Assembly: GCA_032622095.1 (NCBI GenBank)
Contig: CP136064.1
Coordinates: 136,789,954-136,853,953 of the forward strand
From: Siphonodentalium dalli
Lineage: Eukaryota; Mollusca; Scaphopoda; Gadilida; Siphonodentaliidae
DNA length: 64,000 bases
Reading direction: 5' to 3'
Positions 25,164 through 36,037 of the stretch are shown piece by piece. Made by a program: the position numbers and the translations under genes. Position 1 is the stretch's first letter. Every line of letters begins with the position of its first letter. The notes beneath the pieces were generated by a model. That model did not search any database. It saw only the letters and a list, made by a program, of their open reading frames with translations, and had not been told where the DNA came from.

Positions 25164-26568
25164 CACACCGACCATTCGAAAACGCGCATCTGTGTTGCCA
25201 ACCGCGCTTCTACGACGATACAACCGCGCATTTCTAGTTTTATGTTGCAATTTCTGGTCACGAAAAACAGAAAAATACGGTTATCAATTAATTTTGACAG
25301 AATGGAACGGTTGGTATAGTAGAAGTTACATTCGCTCAAAACCTCGATATTTGCCGGGTTGAATTCGATACAATTGTGTATATTTCGTTAAAGCATTGAG
25401 GTAGAAGTAGGCTGCAGAAACAGCCCGGGGTCCTAATTTTGGCACATATTTTTTCACAATGTATCGGCATTTAGCAACACGATTGAGTATTTTCTCGTCG
25501 ATTTTTTCGGATTCCTTTAGTCAAATGTTCCTGCAATCACCTTGCGTTGAAATTTGGGTTCATCCTGTAGCCAATGTCCATAAAATGAGTCGATTTCGGA
25601 AGTGGGTATATCGAAAAATATACGACAGTGCTTCTTTGTGACCAACAACCAACCATCTATGTTGCCGAATTCCTGTCTGATTATAACTAATGTAAATATC
25701 GCGTGTATATGTGTCCGAATCGATGTCCAGAGGAGACTATTTCATTTCCTGAACTAGATGTAGTCAAATTCGTCTCGACTCGTGCTCAACTGACACATTC
25801 GACAAATTATGTTAGTCAAATCAGCTGGTAAACGAGTCCCATATGCAATTGAATGTTGTAGCATGATATACTGGATAATCAGCTGGTTGTCCAGTGCAGA
25901 TGAGGTCGCATGCATGGTTGTAGGAACGTTTTGTAAAGGACTCTGCTATCATTGAACAGATTTTCTTAGTCAGATTTATTTGCGTGAAAGAATACGCGTT
26001 TAACATGTCATATCGGCGTTATATTGGAAAACAATAGGTAGGGCCTATGATTTATTTATACACATCACATATTATTCCTTAGTAACGCCCGTCAATCAAC
26101 GGCTATACTGGTGATGGATACACACATCTGTTTAGTGCATCAAACATGTGCATCGTCTAAATTATCGAAGCATACTATACATAGCGAATATTGTCATTAA
26201 TAACCTCACGCATGTGAGATATTCCTTGGTGACGCCCACCAGCGGTCACACGGATGCGATATATGTAAAAAAAAAAATCTGCATCCAAGCATGTGTATAA
26301 TGTGGTATTCTAATTAGTCTATGCATGCATATTATTGGATTACCATAATAATCTCACGCATGTCAGATATTGCTTAGTGACGACCATCGTCGATCACACG
26401 GGTGCGATCTATGTAACTTCGTTCTGCGTATCCATTTAATGTATAATTTGTTTCATAAATAGTCTACATTACGAGTTATACCTTCAGCACTCGAGAACAC
26501 GAGTACTATGTCTACATTGTATATACAATTATACATCATTCGCATGTGATCATTATATTATCATATGT
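25164..26568 (+). repeat. Left terminal inverted repeat, ~1.4 kb
   Basis: Inverse of 29468-30873. Short frames occur identically or nearly so in both arms (25459-25641 with 30396-30578; 25821-26006 with 30031-30216, one residue different). That shows arm similarity, not coding function. The inner end includes the stop codon of the minus exon. Confidence 0.9.
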
Positions 26569-26728
26569 TGTGGGTTGAACACTCGATTCGCTATCATCAT
26601 CAATCAACGGTATTGTCTCATCGGCTCCGCCGTCCAACAGGAATGTGTCTACGTCCAAGTCAACATCCCCTGCTAATGGAACAAAATCTTCTGGTGCCAT
26701 CGATATCTCACTGTTCAACTTCTTGTCT
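26536..26728 (-). CDS. Candidate terminal exon, acidic tail, possible single-pass membrane protein
   Basis: The acceptor TTTTTTTAATTC...TTTTATTTCCAG is followed on the minus strand by 193 bp: one base finishing a codon, 63 residues and a stop. The tail is acidic (PEDFVPLAGDVDLDVDTFLL, later IPLIDDDSESS) and ends YDNIMITCE. The frame is also open upstream to 26910 and there encodes a hydrophobic run of about 22 residues followed by SRDKK, exactly a membrane anchor plus stop-transfer. Either that anchor is coding or it is a T-rich intron read by chance. The last codons and stop lie in the left TIR. I did not recognise the protein. Confidence 0.4.
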
Positions 26729-26991
26729 CTGGAAATAAAAGTGCATAGAATTAAAAAAAGGACCAGAATAATAATTATGCATGCAACTATATTAATCAAC
26801 ATGACCAATTTCCTCATACAGTGGTTAAAATACACAATAACACTGGCTATACTAGTGCATATATATGTATATCGCAACCGTAAGGCCGGATGGTATGAAG
26901 TACTTGTCATGTGTATTTTCCGACAAAACTATATTATATATTACATATAATGCACATTCGAGAGTAATTTCATATATATATGAATAGTGAA

Positions 26992-28610
26992 TATATAAGA
27001 GAGTATTGTCCATTATGTTGCGCTGATTAAAATACAATGTTCTCGCACATGTTACATCCATATGGCCGCAATTGTCGCTATGTCCATATAACAAGCTTGT
27101 TTGTGAAAAGTTATTGACTTTGGGTTGACTGAAATGTTAACGGATATTTATGCTAGCACGCTTATGCACAGTGGGTAATAAAAAGTGTTTAATATATATG
27201 AATCATCTCGCCTTGAGATAAGACAAAATACGACGATATGTGGTTTAACGAAATATGAAAACCGTAATATATATATTAATTGTATCGAAAGATTATTTTT
27301 CTGCGAAATCTGTGGCAGATGTAAGTATAGCGTAGACCAAATATTATTACCGAGATTATCATAGCACTTACATGTACCGATTAAACCCAGAACAGCGAGC
27401 ACTGGCTATGTCACAAACGAACGGATTGATGTCATGATACCGCTTGGTTCACGCTAGGTTATGGTGGAAAAAGATTATGTGTTGATGACAAATGTTACCA
27501 GGCTGAGCAAATGAAATCGAAAATATATAAGAGAGTATTGTCCATTATGTTGCGTTGATTAAAATAAAACGTTCTCGCTTATGTTACATCCATATGGCCG
27601 CACTTGTCGCCATGTCGATATACCAAGCTTGTTTGTGGAGTGATTGACTTTGGGTTGACTGAAATTTTAACTGACAGCTATACTAGCACGCTTATACATT
27701 GTGGGTAATAAAACGTTCTTAATATATGAATAATCTCACCATAAGATAAGACAAAATACGACGATATGTGGTTTAACGAAATGTGAATACCGTAATATAT
27801 ATTAATTGTATCGGAAGATTATTTTTTTGCGAAATCTGTGGCAGATGTAAGTATAGCGTACGTAGACCAAAAATTATTACCGAGATTATCATAGCACTTA
27901 CATGTACCGATTAAACCCAGAACAGCGAGCACTGGATATGTCACAATCGAACGGATTGATGTCATGATACCGCTTGGTTCACGCTAGGTTTTGGTGGAAA
28001 AAGATTATGTGTTGATGACAAATGTTACCAGGCTGAGCAAATGAAATCGAAAATATATAAGAGAGTATTGTCCATTATGTTGCGTTGATTAAAATAAAAC
28101 GTTCTCGCTTATGTTACATCCATATGGCCGCACTTGTCGCCATGTCGATATACCAAGTTTGTTTGTGGAGTGATTGACTTTGGGTTGACTGAAATTTTAA
28201 CGGACAGCTATACTAGCACGCTTATACATTGTGGGTAATAAAACGTTCTTATTATATGAATCATCTCACCATAAGATAAGAAATATTAGGACTATATGTG
28301 GTTTAACGAAATGTGAATACCGTAATATATACTAAATGTATCGGAAGATTATTTTTTTGCGAATTCGGTGGCGGAAGTATGTATAGCGTAGACCAAATAG
28401 TATTACCGATATTACGAGATTATCATAGCACTTACATGTAGACCGGTTAAATCCAGAACAGCGACCACTGCATGGCTACGTCACAATCGAACGGATTGAT
28501 GTCAAGACACCGCTTGGTTCACGCTAGGTTTTGGTGTAAAAATATTATGTGTTGATGACAAATGTTACCTGGCTGAGCAAATGAAACCAGTATAAATCCA
28601 CGATGGATTA
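26992..28610. repeat. 534-bp unit in three direct copies
   Basis: Units begin AATATATAAGAGAGTATTGT at about 26992, 27525 and 28059, a period of 533-534 bp. Each contains ATGTTACATCCATATGGCCG, GACTTTGGGTTGACTGAAAT, TGGCAGATGTAAGTATAGCG and GATTGATGTCATGATACCGC. Copies 1 and 2 are close; copy 3 is more diverged at its end. Confidence 0.9.
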
Positions 28611-29071
28611 AAATGGTAAGATATATAGAATTACTCAATACAAAACGTGAACCGTTTGAGGGACGGCCACATTATACAGCGTGTGCATGGTGCGCGCTTA
28701 TATGTGTGCCCGTATCACTATATAACGGTATGAGATGAAACATGCCAATTACAGGTTGTTTATAACAGTTTGTAATGCTTTTTGACATTGAAATGCTTAT
28801 TATTGATCGATCATAAAAGGTTTACAGCATGCCATGCATTTCTATTCTGACTAACACCCGTATATATAAATCATATTCCACCAGTACAAGATATGGGAAT
28901 TTTTTGAAGTTTTGACTGGAGCATTATAAACTCGAAAATATAACGCCGGGAATATATTTCTTAGTTATTACCTGTTCCTTAATTATGTAATTCACTCTGC
29001 GCGAAGGTCGCAACTCTAAATTTAGCGATTTCAGTGACTTTGTGAGAGTGTTTGCTTTGCGTTGCTTACAG
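28611..29071. other. Unassigned stretch before the plus-strand exon
   Basis: 28853-28990 repeats 18566-18700. The rest is not recognised. If the exon at 29072-29290 is real, its 3' part is intronic. Confidence 0.4.
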
Positions 29072-29290
29072 TTAAGGAATTTCTCCTCGATAATAAATTC
29101 AATGTTTATTACGATATTGGCTCACAAAAGTTACAGAAAAGCATGCAATCTCAACCTGATACCACCCCAAATATGCAACAGATTATTGAGGAACAGGTAT
29201 TAACAAAGACAAGAACCAGCGACCCATCACCTTTGACTCGGATGAACTACAGTAACCCGACAGGTAATCGTCTGCCAATCTGTGAACACG
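29072..29290 (+). CDS. Candidate internal exon, phase 1-1, unknown protein
   Basis: The acceptor TTGCTTTGCGTTGCTTACAG and the donor CACG|GTATGT bracket exactly 219 bp. With two leading bases and one trailing base it gives 72 uninterrupted codons (a symmetric 1-1 exon). The product is polar, rich in Q, T, N and P (QKLQKSMQSQPDTTPNMQQI, ending NRLPICEH). No domain was recognised. It lies inside the transposon, on the opposite strand to the 26536-26728 exon. It could be transposon-encoded, captured host sequence, or chance; correct splice sites at both ends in one frame argue against chance. Confidence 0.4.
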
Positions 29291-29467
29291 GTATGTAATT
29301 ATAGAATACCTGCAATCCATTCCATATCGTGGGCATTTGTAAACACTGATATGTTCTTTATTGCCTCCTTTTGAGGAGAGAGATAGTTAGTACATGGTTA
29401 TTTACAATACATTGTACATAAATCAAAAGATCAAATCACAAGCACATGCACTCAATGTATAAATATA

Positions 29468-30873
29468 GTCATATGACGATATAATGATCACATGCGAATG
29501 ATGTATGATTGTATATACAATGTAGACATAGTACTCGTGTTCTCGAGTGCTGAAGGTATAACTCGTAATGTAGACTATTTATGAAACAAATTATACATTA
29601 AATGGATACGCAGAACGAAGTTACATAGATCGCACCCGTGTGATCGATGATGGTCGTCACTAAGCAATATCTCACATGCGTGAGATTATTATGGTATAAT
29701 CCAATAATATGCATGCATAGACTAATTATAATACCACATTATACACATGTTTGGATGCAGATTATTTTTTACATATATCGCATCCGTGTGACCGCTGGTG
29801 GGCGTCACCAAGGAATATCTCACATGCGTGAGGTTATTAATGACAATATTCGCTATGTATAGTATGCTTCGATAATTTAGACGATGCACATGTTTGATGC
29901 ACTAAACAGATGTGTGTATCCATCACCAGTATAGCCGTTGATTGACGAGCGTTACTAAGGCATAATATGTGATGTGTATAAATAAATCATAGGCCCTACC
30001 TATTGTTTTCCAATATAACGCCGATATGACGTGTTAAACGCGTATTCTTTCACGCAAATAAATCTGACTAAGAAAATATGTTCAATGATAGCAGAGTCCT
30101 TTACAAAACGTTCATACAACCATGCATGCGACCCCATCTGCACTGGACAACCAGCTGATTATCCAGTATATCATGCTACAACATTCAATTGCATATGGGA
30201 CTCGTTTACCAGCTGATTTGACTAACATAATTTGTCGAATGTGTCAGTTGAGCACGAGTCGAGACGAATTTGACTACATCTAGTTCAGGAAATGAAATAG
30301 TCTCCTCTGGACATCGATTCGGACACATATACACGCGATATTTACATTAGTTATAATCAGACAGGAATTCGGCAACATAGATGGTTGGTTGTTGGTCACA
30401 AAGAAGCACTGTCGTATATTTTTCGATATACCCACTTCCGAAATCGACTCATTTTATGGACATTGGCTACAGGATGAACCCAAATTTCAACGCAAGGTGA
30501 TTGCAGGAACATTTGACTAAAGGAATCCGAAAAAATCGACGAGAAAATACTCAATCGTGTTGCTAAATGCCGATACATTGTGAAAAAATATGTGCCAAAA
30601 TTAGGACCCCGGGCTGTTTCTGCAGCGTATTTCTACCTCAATGCTTTAACGAAATATACACAATTGTATCGAATTCAACCCGGCAAATATCGAGGTTTTG
30701 AGCGAATGTAACTTCTACTATACCAACCGTTCCATTCTGTCAAAATTAATTGATAACCGTATTTTTCTGTTTTTCGTGACCAGAAATTGCAACATAAAAC
30801 TAGAGATGCGCTGTTGTATCGTCGTAGAAGCGCGGTTGGCAACACAGATGCGCGTTTTCGAATGGTCGGTGTG
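29468..30873 (-). repeat. Right terminal inverted repeat, ~1.4 kb
   Basis: Inverse of 25164-26568. Its inner edge reads, on the plus strand, the codons YDDIMITCE and stop, mirroring the minus exon's YDNIMITCE. Upstream in-frame stops show only that tail is duplicated. Confidence 0.9.
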
Positions 30874-30878
30874 ATATG
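30874..30878. repeat. Target-site duplication ATATG (right)
   Basis: Exact match to 25159-25163, directly after the terminal GGTCGGTGTG. Confidence 0.8.
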
Positions 30879-31040
30879 GAAATATGTTTTTTCTTCAACT
30901 TTCGAGTCTGTATGGAGCTACTACTATGAGATGGACTCAATCATTCACAATCGGAGGGAAGTAAGGGAGTGTTAGGTGATTGCGCTTAAGCGCAAATGAT
31001 TTACACTTAAGCGCAAATAAATTGTTAGACACCTAACTAT

Positions 31041-32136
31041 GGAAGGCCGTTTTCACATTTATTAGATAATTGAACTTAAGCGCAATTCAATTGCGCTTAA
31101 GTTGCTTAATCGTAATTCAATTTCGCTTAAGCACAATTACTTACATCTGTATCCAATTGATTTGCGCAATTGATTTTCGCTTAAGTGCAAATGAATAGCG
31201 CTATAGCAAGTTTTCACCCCTCAAAGATCAAATGAGGTTCATAATAAGGAGGCCCCCACCCCCCTGGAATACGGAATACCACTTAACACAGAGGGTGGAA
31301 TACGGAATAACAGTTAACAGCCATATGGAATACGGAGTACCAGTTAAGATCAGATAAGATAATTTATTGACGATAAAATGATCTAAAAGGCAACATGGTA
31401 GTAAAACGCCGGTCATCCCGCAGTGTCCACGTCTAAAATGATCTAAAATGACGATGATTGACGATCTGTATGTGAATTTATTGTGACAAAAATCGCATTT
31501 ATATTATTACTAGCAGGTGACCCGACTTCGTCCGGGCTTTGACCTTGAATTGACCATTTTGAAGGTCAAGGTCAGGGCGGGGGTCACGATTTGACCCGTC
31601 GAACTTACCCCCCCCCCCCCCCCCCCCCCCCCCCGCCCCCGATAAAAATATCCCTAGGTATAAAATTTCGTCGAAAACCGTTAATGCCTTTTTACCATAT
31701 GTGACACCACATGCATAATAATGCTATATGACCATATTAATGTCCCAAATCCATGCAAAAATACTTCTAAAAAATTATATAAAACAATTCTAGAGTTCCG
31801 GGAAGGAGAAATCAATTCTTTGGATATAGGGATGCTGATAATATGTAATTATGGATTATCATTGTTGTACACATACATCTACTCACAGACGACTGTTGAG
31901 TACTCAGGCTAATTAAAACAGGTTAAACTTAGCCCAATGCTCCTCTTGTGTTGCTACTAGGTGATACACCAGGTCATGTCAATAGTTTATGGATAGGTTA
32001 GATGGTAGTTACAATTACGCTAGCCTAAAGCGCGATTAATTGCACGTGGTATTTGCACTTAAGCAAAATTATTTGTGCTTAAGCGCACTCAATTGCTCTT
32101 AAGTGCTATTCATTATTAAATGTGAATTTGGTCTCC
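31041..32136. mobile_element. TTAAG-palindrome element, copy 1, about 1.1 kb
   Basis: The ends GGAAGGCCGTTTTCACATTTA and (inverted) GGAGACCAAATTCACATTTA are related to those of 32804-33995. Subterminal blocks repeat TTGCGCTTAAGCGCAA-type palindromes (about 31070-31200 and 32030-32110). It is interrupted by a Helitron fragment at 31510 and a GGAATACGGAATAC tandem patch (31255-31345). Confidence 0.6.
31510..31690 (-). mobile_element. Helitron 3'-end fragment with a ~30-base C tract
   Basis: Read on the minus strand it ends with hairpin CCCGGACGAAGTCGGG, spacer TCACCTG and CTAG followed by T. The body shows GACCTTGAATTGACCATTTT and GGTCACGATTTGACCCG, as in 36038-36939 and 43200-43500. A run of about 30 C (31608-31634) interrupts it. 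The 5' end could not be placed. Confidence 0.6.
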
Positions 32137-32803
32137 AACAGGGTTCATATGGGTAGGGGTGACACCATGATAACTAGTAATTATGGACCTGATACCCTTA
32201 GATGATTACTCTTCAGTCTACATGTCGTATATGGCTATTTCAGTGTCAATTAATATAATGATTTATGTATAGGCCTATACTGTATCAACAAATATCTTTG
32301 AACATTATCAAGCTAAGACCATTGTCACATTGTGCACGGATCAGACAGTACAATCCAAAACTATTCCTTTATATTGTCATCCAGATCATCATCTATATAT
32401 TTAACTCATACCATTTCGATCATCCAATGGAGATCCATTCATATGACAGGCTAACAAACCGTAGTTTTCACACATTAGAGAAGTAACAAATGTATTCCTC
32501 CACCAGTAAGTTCATTGACGTGGCCTCATGGAGATATGTTGCCTACTGGTGTTATAACAGTTTATGCCGAAAGGAATATCAGTTTCTTGTCAGGTCAGTC
32601 CTGATGCCATAAATTCCACCCTCAGAAAAGAACATAAATTTAGTTATTCTACAAGACTGTTGAAATTTGCTGGTTTTTTTCTTCATTTGTTTATAATATT
32701 ATATTCAGTTGTATAAGGATAAACCCAAATTAGTTTAGTTTTACATTTCAAAAAATGTTCATGTTAACATTTAACTGTTGATTGGATTTACAACAACTTC
32801 TTC

Positions 32804-33995
32804 ATGGGAGGTCAAATTCACATTTAATAATGAATTGTGCTTAAGGGCAATTAATTTCACTTAAGTAGAAATGATTGCGCTTAAGATCAATTGATGGCGC
32901 TTAAGCGCAAATAAATTATGCTTAAGCACAATCAATTGCTCTTAAGCTTAATTATTTGTGCTTAAGCATAATTATTTGCACTTATTTATGCTTAAGTGCA
33001 ATTTACGGTTATATGTAACTAAACACACCTGGTAGATAAATAGGTTTATCCATAACTCAACCTTAACCTATTGACATATCACCTCTTGTTTTCATTGGTT
33101 TGGATGGGTAGGGAGCCACATTAACTTTTTTGTTAAAATGGCTGACTCGCCATAACATTACCTTCTGGTTTAGTCGGGGCAACTCGTGATAGCATTATAT
33201 TTTTTCAGCATTAGTCAGGGCGACTCGCGATAGCATTACCTTCTGTATTAGTCAGGGCCACTTTGAGTTTCTTCAATCTTTGAGTATACAGGCACACCAT
33301 ATGGGGGAAGCAAGCCCTCATTGACAACACGGTCACCCTATATGACCATGGAAATACTATTTATCAATGCAAGAGATGCTAATTTAATTAAAATACTGGA
33401 GCTCAAGGACTGAGACACCAAAGCTCCAGTAATGAAACACCAATTTTTGGGACAGGAATGCTGATAATATGAAAATAGGGTTTTTTCCTTGATTTAAGTT
33501 AATAAGTACACCATATGAGGTAAGCAATCCCTCATGAAGTGACACCACATTCATGCTATATGACCATAGTAATGGGCCAAATCTGTACAAAAATACTTTA
33601 AAAAAATTAAATGGACAAATACAAGAGTTCCAGGAGGGAGACATCAATTCTTTATGCTGATAAAATGAAATTAGGGATTATCTTTGATTGTTGTGCACAG
33701 ACTCACAATTGACTGTTGAGTACTAGGCTAATAAAACAGGTTTTAAAATTAGCCACATGTTCCTCTTGTGTTGCTAGGTGTCAAATACACCAGGTTATGC
33801 CAATAGTTTATGCCTTTATGGGAATATAGGTTAGATAGTAGTTAAAATTTCGCTTGAGCGCAATTCATTATGCTGAAGCACAAATGCCCTGTTTGTGCTT
33901 TTAAGCACATGCAATATGTGGTATTTGCGCTTAAACGTAATTATTTGCGCTTTTAACAGCATAATTCATTATTAAATGTGAATTTGACCTCCCAT
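32804..33995. mobile_element. TTAAG-palindrome element, copy 2, 1192 bp, 7-8-bp TSD
   Basis: TIRs ATGGGAGGTCAAATTCACAT and its inverse ATGTGAATTTGACCTCCCAT, continuing TTAATAATGAATTGTGC. TSD ACTTCTTC on the left (32796-32803) and ACTTCTTG on the right (33996-34003), 7 of 8 identical. Subterminal TTAAG palindrome arrays occupy 32840-33000 and 33850-33970. The core holds ~190-bp CCATATGAGG modules. An 8-bp TSD would suit hAT, but the termini are not typical. Confidence 0.75.
33135..33265. repeat. Short tandem repeat, ~50-bp unit, three copies
   Basis: AGTCAGGGCGACTCGCGATA and GCATTACCTTCTG words repeat three times with substitutions. Confidence 0.65.
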
Positions 33996-34003
33996 ACTTC
34001 TTG

Positions 34004-34510
34004 CCACTGAAACTGAAACATGTATCTGAGCCCCTATGAGTAATTTTATGAGATTTCTGGAGTTTTTCATTAAACTTACATGATTGGCATTTCTTCCGCA
34101 TGGCTATTTAAAACATTTCACACTCTGTGTATGCCTTATCCTTCTATATATTAAGCATTTTTCATCAAACTTTGGGGTTGGTCCCAAATTGCCTTCGAAA
34201 AACTTGCGTTGTATCGTGGAATGTTTTTCTGAATCCCCCTCCCCCAGGAACATGACTATTTGAATTTTTTTGGGGGGGGTGGATAGAAGAGTGAGGAAAT
34301 AAATTTGCCACACCTTTGCTTCATCGGTTTACTATTCTGCTAGCACATTGCACCACATATTGCTCCAGCATTAAATTTCAAATGCTTTCAGCCAACATAT
34401 ACCAGTAGTGTTTTTAAACTAATAGTTTATTAACTGTTTGATAGATCACATCAATCTTTATATTTAAAGGGATAAATATATATCTTGGTGAATTGAATGT
34501 TGGCAATGTT
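34004..34510. other. Unassigned AT-rich stretch
   Basis: No gene or repeat copy was recognised between the TTAAG element and the AACGTT arrays. Confidence 0.4.
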
Positions 34511-35015
34511 GATCATACAGCATTTTTTAACGTTGAAAATATAACGTTGATTAAACGTTGGAAAAATAACGTTGATACAACGTTGGGAAAATAACATTGA
34601 TTCAACATTGGAAAAATAACGTTGATTCAACGTTGAAAATATAACGTTGATTCAACGTTGGACAAATAACGTTGATTCAACGTTGGAAAAATAACGTTGA
34701 TTCAACGTTGGAAATACAACGTTGTTTCAACATTGATTTATTATTGGAGATATACCACAAACTCCAATTGCTCTTGCTAATTCCCTATTTCTGTTAATTT
34801 AACAACTCTAAATATAATGTTGGAAATAAAACGTTGATTCAATGTTGGAAAAATAACGTTGATTCAACGTTTGAAAAATAACGTTGATTCAACGTTGGAA
34901 AAATAACGTTGATTCAACGTTGGAAAAATAACGTTGATTCAACGTTGAAAAAATGACGTTGATTCAACGTTGGAAATACAACGTTCTATCAACATTGATT
35001 TATTATTGGCTACAA
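34511..35015. repeat. AACGTT arrays, ~35-bp unit, two blocks
   Basis: Blocks 34530-34735 and 34820-34995 repeat AACGTTGATTCAACGTTGGA plus AAAATA. Each ends in ACATTGATTTATTATTGG and GCTAATTCCCTATTTC, giving a higher-order period of about 290 bp. This is a shorter and purer unit than in 12648-15100. Confidence 0.9.
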
Positions 35016-35208
35016 ATTGTAGTAGCTAGCACTGGCTAATTCCCTATTTCGGTTATTATTAATATAACAACTCTATTGAATTTGTGTATAATACAAGTGT
35101 ATCTATTCTCTGAACTTTCTGAATTGATTCTGATGTATATAAATAATAATTGTGAGTCATAGAGAGCAATCAACATAAGTTTCAATGTATCACAAGGAAA
35201 CATTTTGT

Positions 35209-35400
35209 ATGGGAGGCCAAATTCACTTCAAATAATTATTTGTGCTTAAGCACAATTATTTTCCCTTAAGCTCCATTATTTGTGCTTAAGCGGAAATAAT
35301 ATAATTTCGCTTCAGTACAAATAAGCTATTTTTAAATTATTTGCTCTTAAACACAATTATTTGAGCTTAAGCGCAATTAAGATAATTAAAAACCATTACC
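35209..35400. mobile_element. Fragment of a TTAAG-palindrome element
   Basis: Left end GGGAGGCCAAATTCACTTCA followed by TTTGTGCTTAAGCACAATTA-type palindromes. No right end was found. Confidence 0.55.
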
Positions 35401-35659
35401 TGACACACCCTGTTGATATTGGCAGAGTCCCCCACAAAGTATCATGGAACATTGAAATTCAAACATGGGGAATCATATTTTATTTTTGAGGGAAGATCTA
35501 TATTGATGGGGAATTAACATACTTATCTGGTAACTTTATTTATTTAACTTTTATTGACACAATATTCAGTTAGGTATCTAAAATTAAGTCAAGTCGAGCC
35601 CTTAAATTATTCAGTTCACCAGTGTATATCCCCACATTCAACCAAAATCAGGTATAGCG

Positions 35660-35932
35660 CTTGCAGCGTTGGCAGAACGTTGGTATACCGTTGGTTGATT
35701 TACCGTTAGTTTTTCAACGTTTAACCAACATTTAAGTAACGTCGTGGGAATTACGTTGGAAAAACTTTGTTGAAATAACGTTGGAAAAACGTTAGAAATC
35801 TAACCGTTGAATAACCGTTGGGAATCAACGTTGAATCTACGTTGATTCAACGTAGTGAAAACTAACCAACGTAAAATCAACGGTACCAACGAAAAACCAA
35901 CGTAGAATCAACGTAGCGTTGCTATCTGGGAT
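35660..35932. repeat. AACGTT array terminus with GCTATCTGGGATATA end
   Basis: CAACGTTGAATCTACGTTG-type words lead to GCGTTGCTATCTGGGATATA. This is the exact inverse style of the start of the 12648 array (TATCCCAGATAGC), suggesting both are ends of one transposon family with internal AACGTT arrays. Confidence 0.7.
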
Positions 35933-35934
35933 AT

Positions 35935-35981
<47 letters not shown>

Positions 35982-36037
35982 CTATATGTATATATATATA
36001 TTTAATATATACATATATACTATATATATATATTTAA
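35933..36037. repeat. (TA)n microsatellite
   Basis: About 100 bp of TATATA with a few G and C interruptions, between the AACGTT element and the Helitron chain. Confidence 0.9.

Larger units (their letters stand above)
25164..30873. mobile_element. 5.7-kb DNA transposon with 1.4-kb TIRs and ATATG TSD; superfamily uncertain (Transib/RAG-like possible)
   Basis: The arms 25164-26568 and 29468-30873 are inverted, collinear (coordinate sums constant at about 56037) and near-identical. The termini are CACACCGACCATTCGAAAAC and its exact inverse. ATATG flanks both sides. Joining the flanks gives CATATGGAAATATGTTTTTTC, which aligns with AATATGAAAATAGGGTTTTTTC in the same repeat family at 33460, an internal empty site. 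A CAC start with a 5-bp TSD is known from Transib and RAG-like transposons, but the heptamer beyond CAC does not fit and no RAG1-like frame is present, so that placement is inference. The interior holds two exon-like segments and a triplicated 534-bp unit. Confidence 0.85.

Noticed and set aside
25459-26006. 60-61-codon frames repeated in both TIRs of the 5.7-kb element
   Set aside because: Similarity follows from the TIRs being inverse copies; no start context, domain or splice support.
25164-30873. Naming the element a RAG transposon
   Set aside because: Only the CAC start and 5-bp TSD fit; no RAG1-like or RAG2-like sequence is visible, so the name is not justified.
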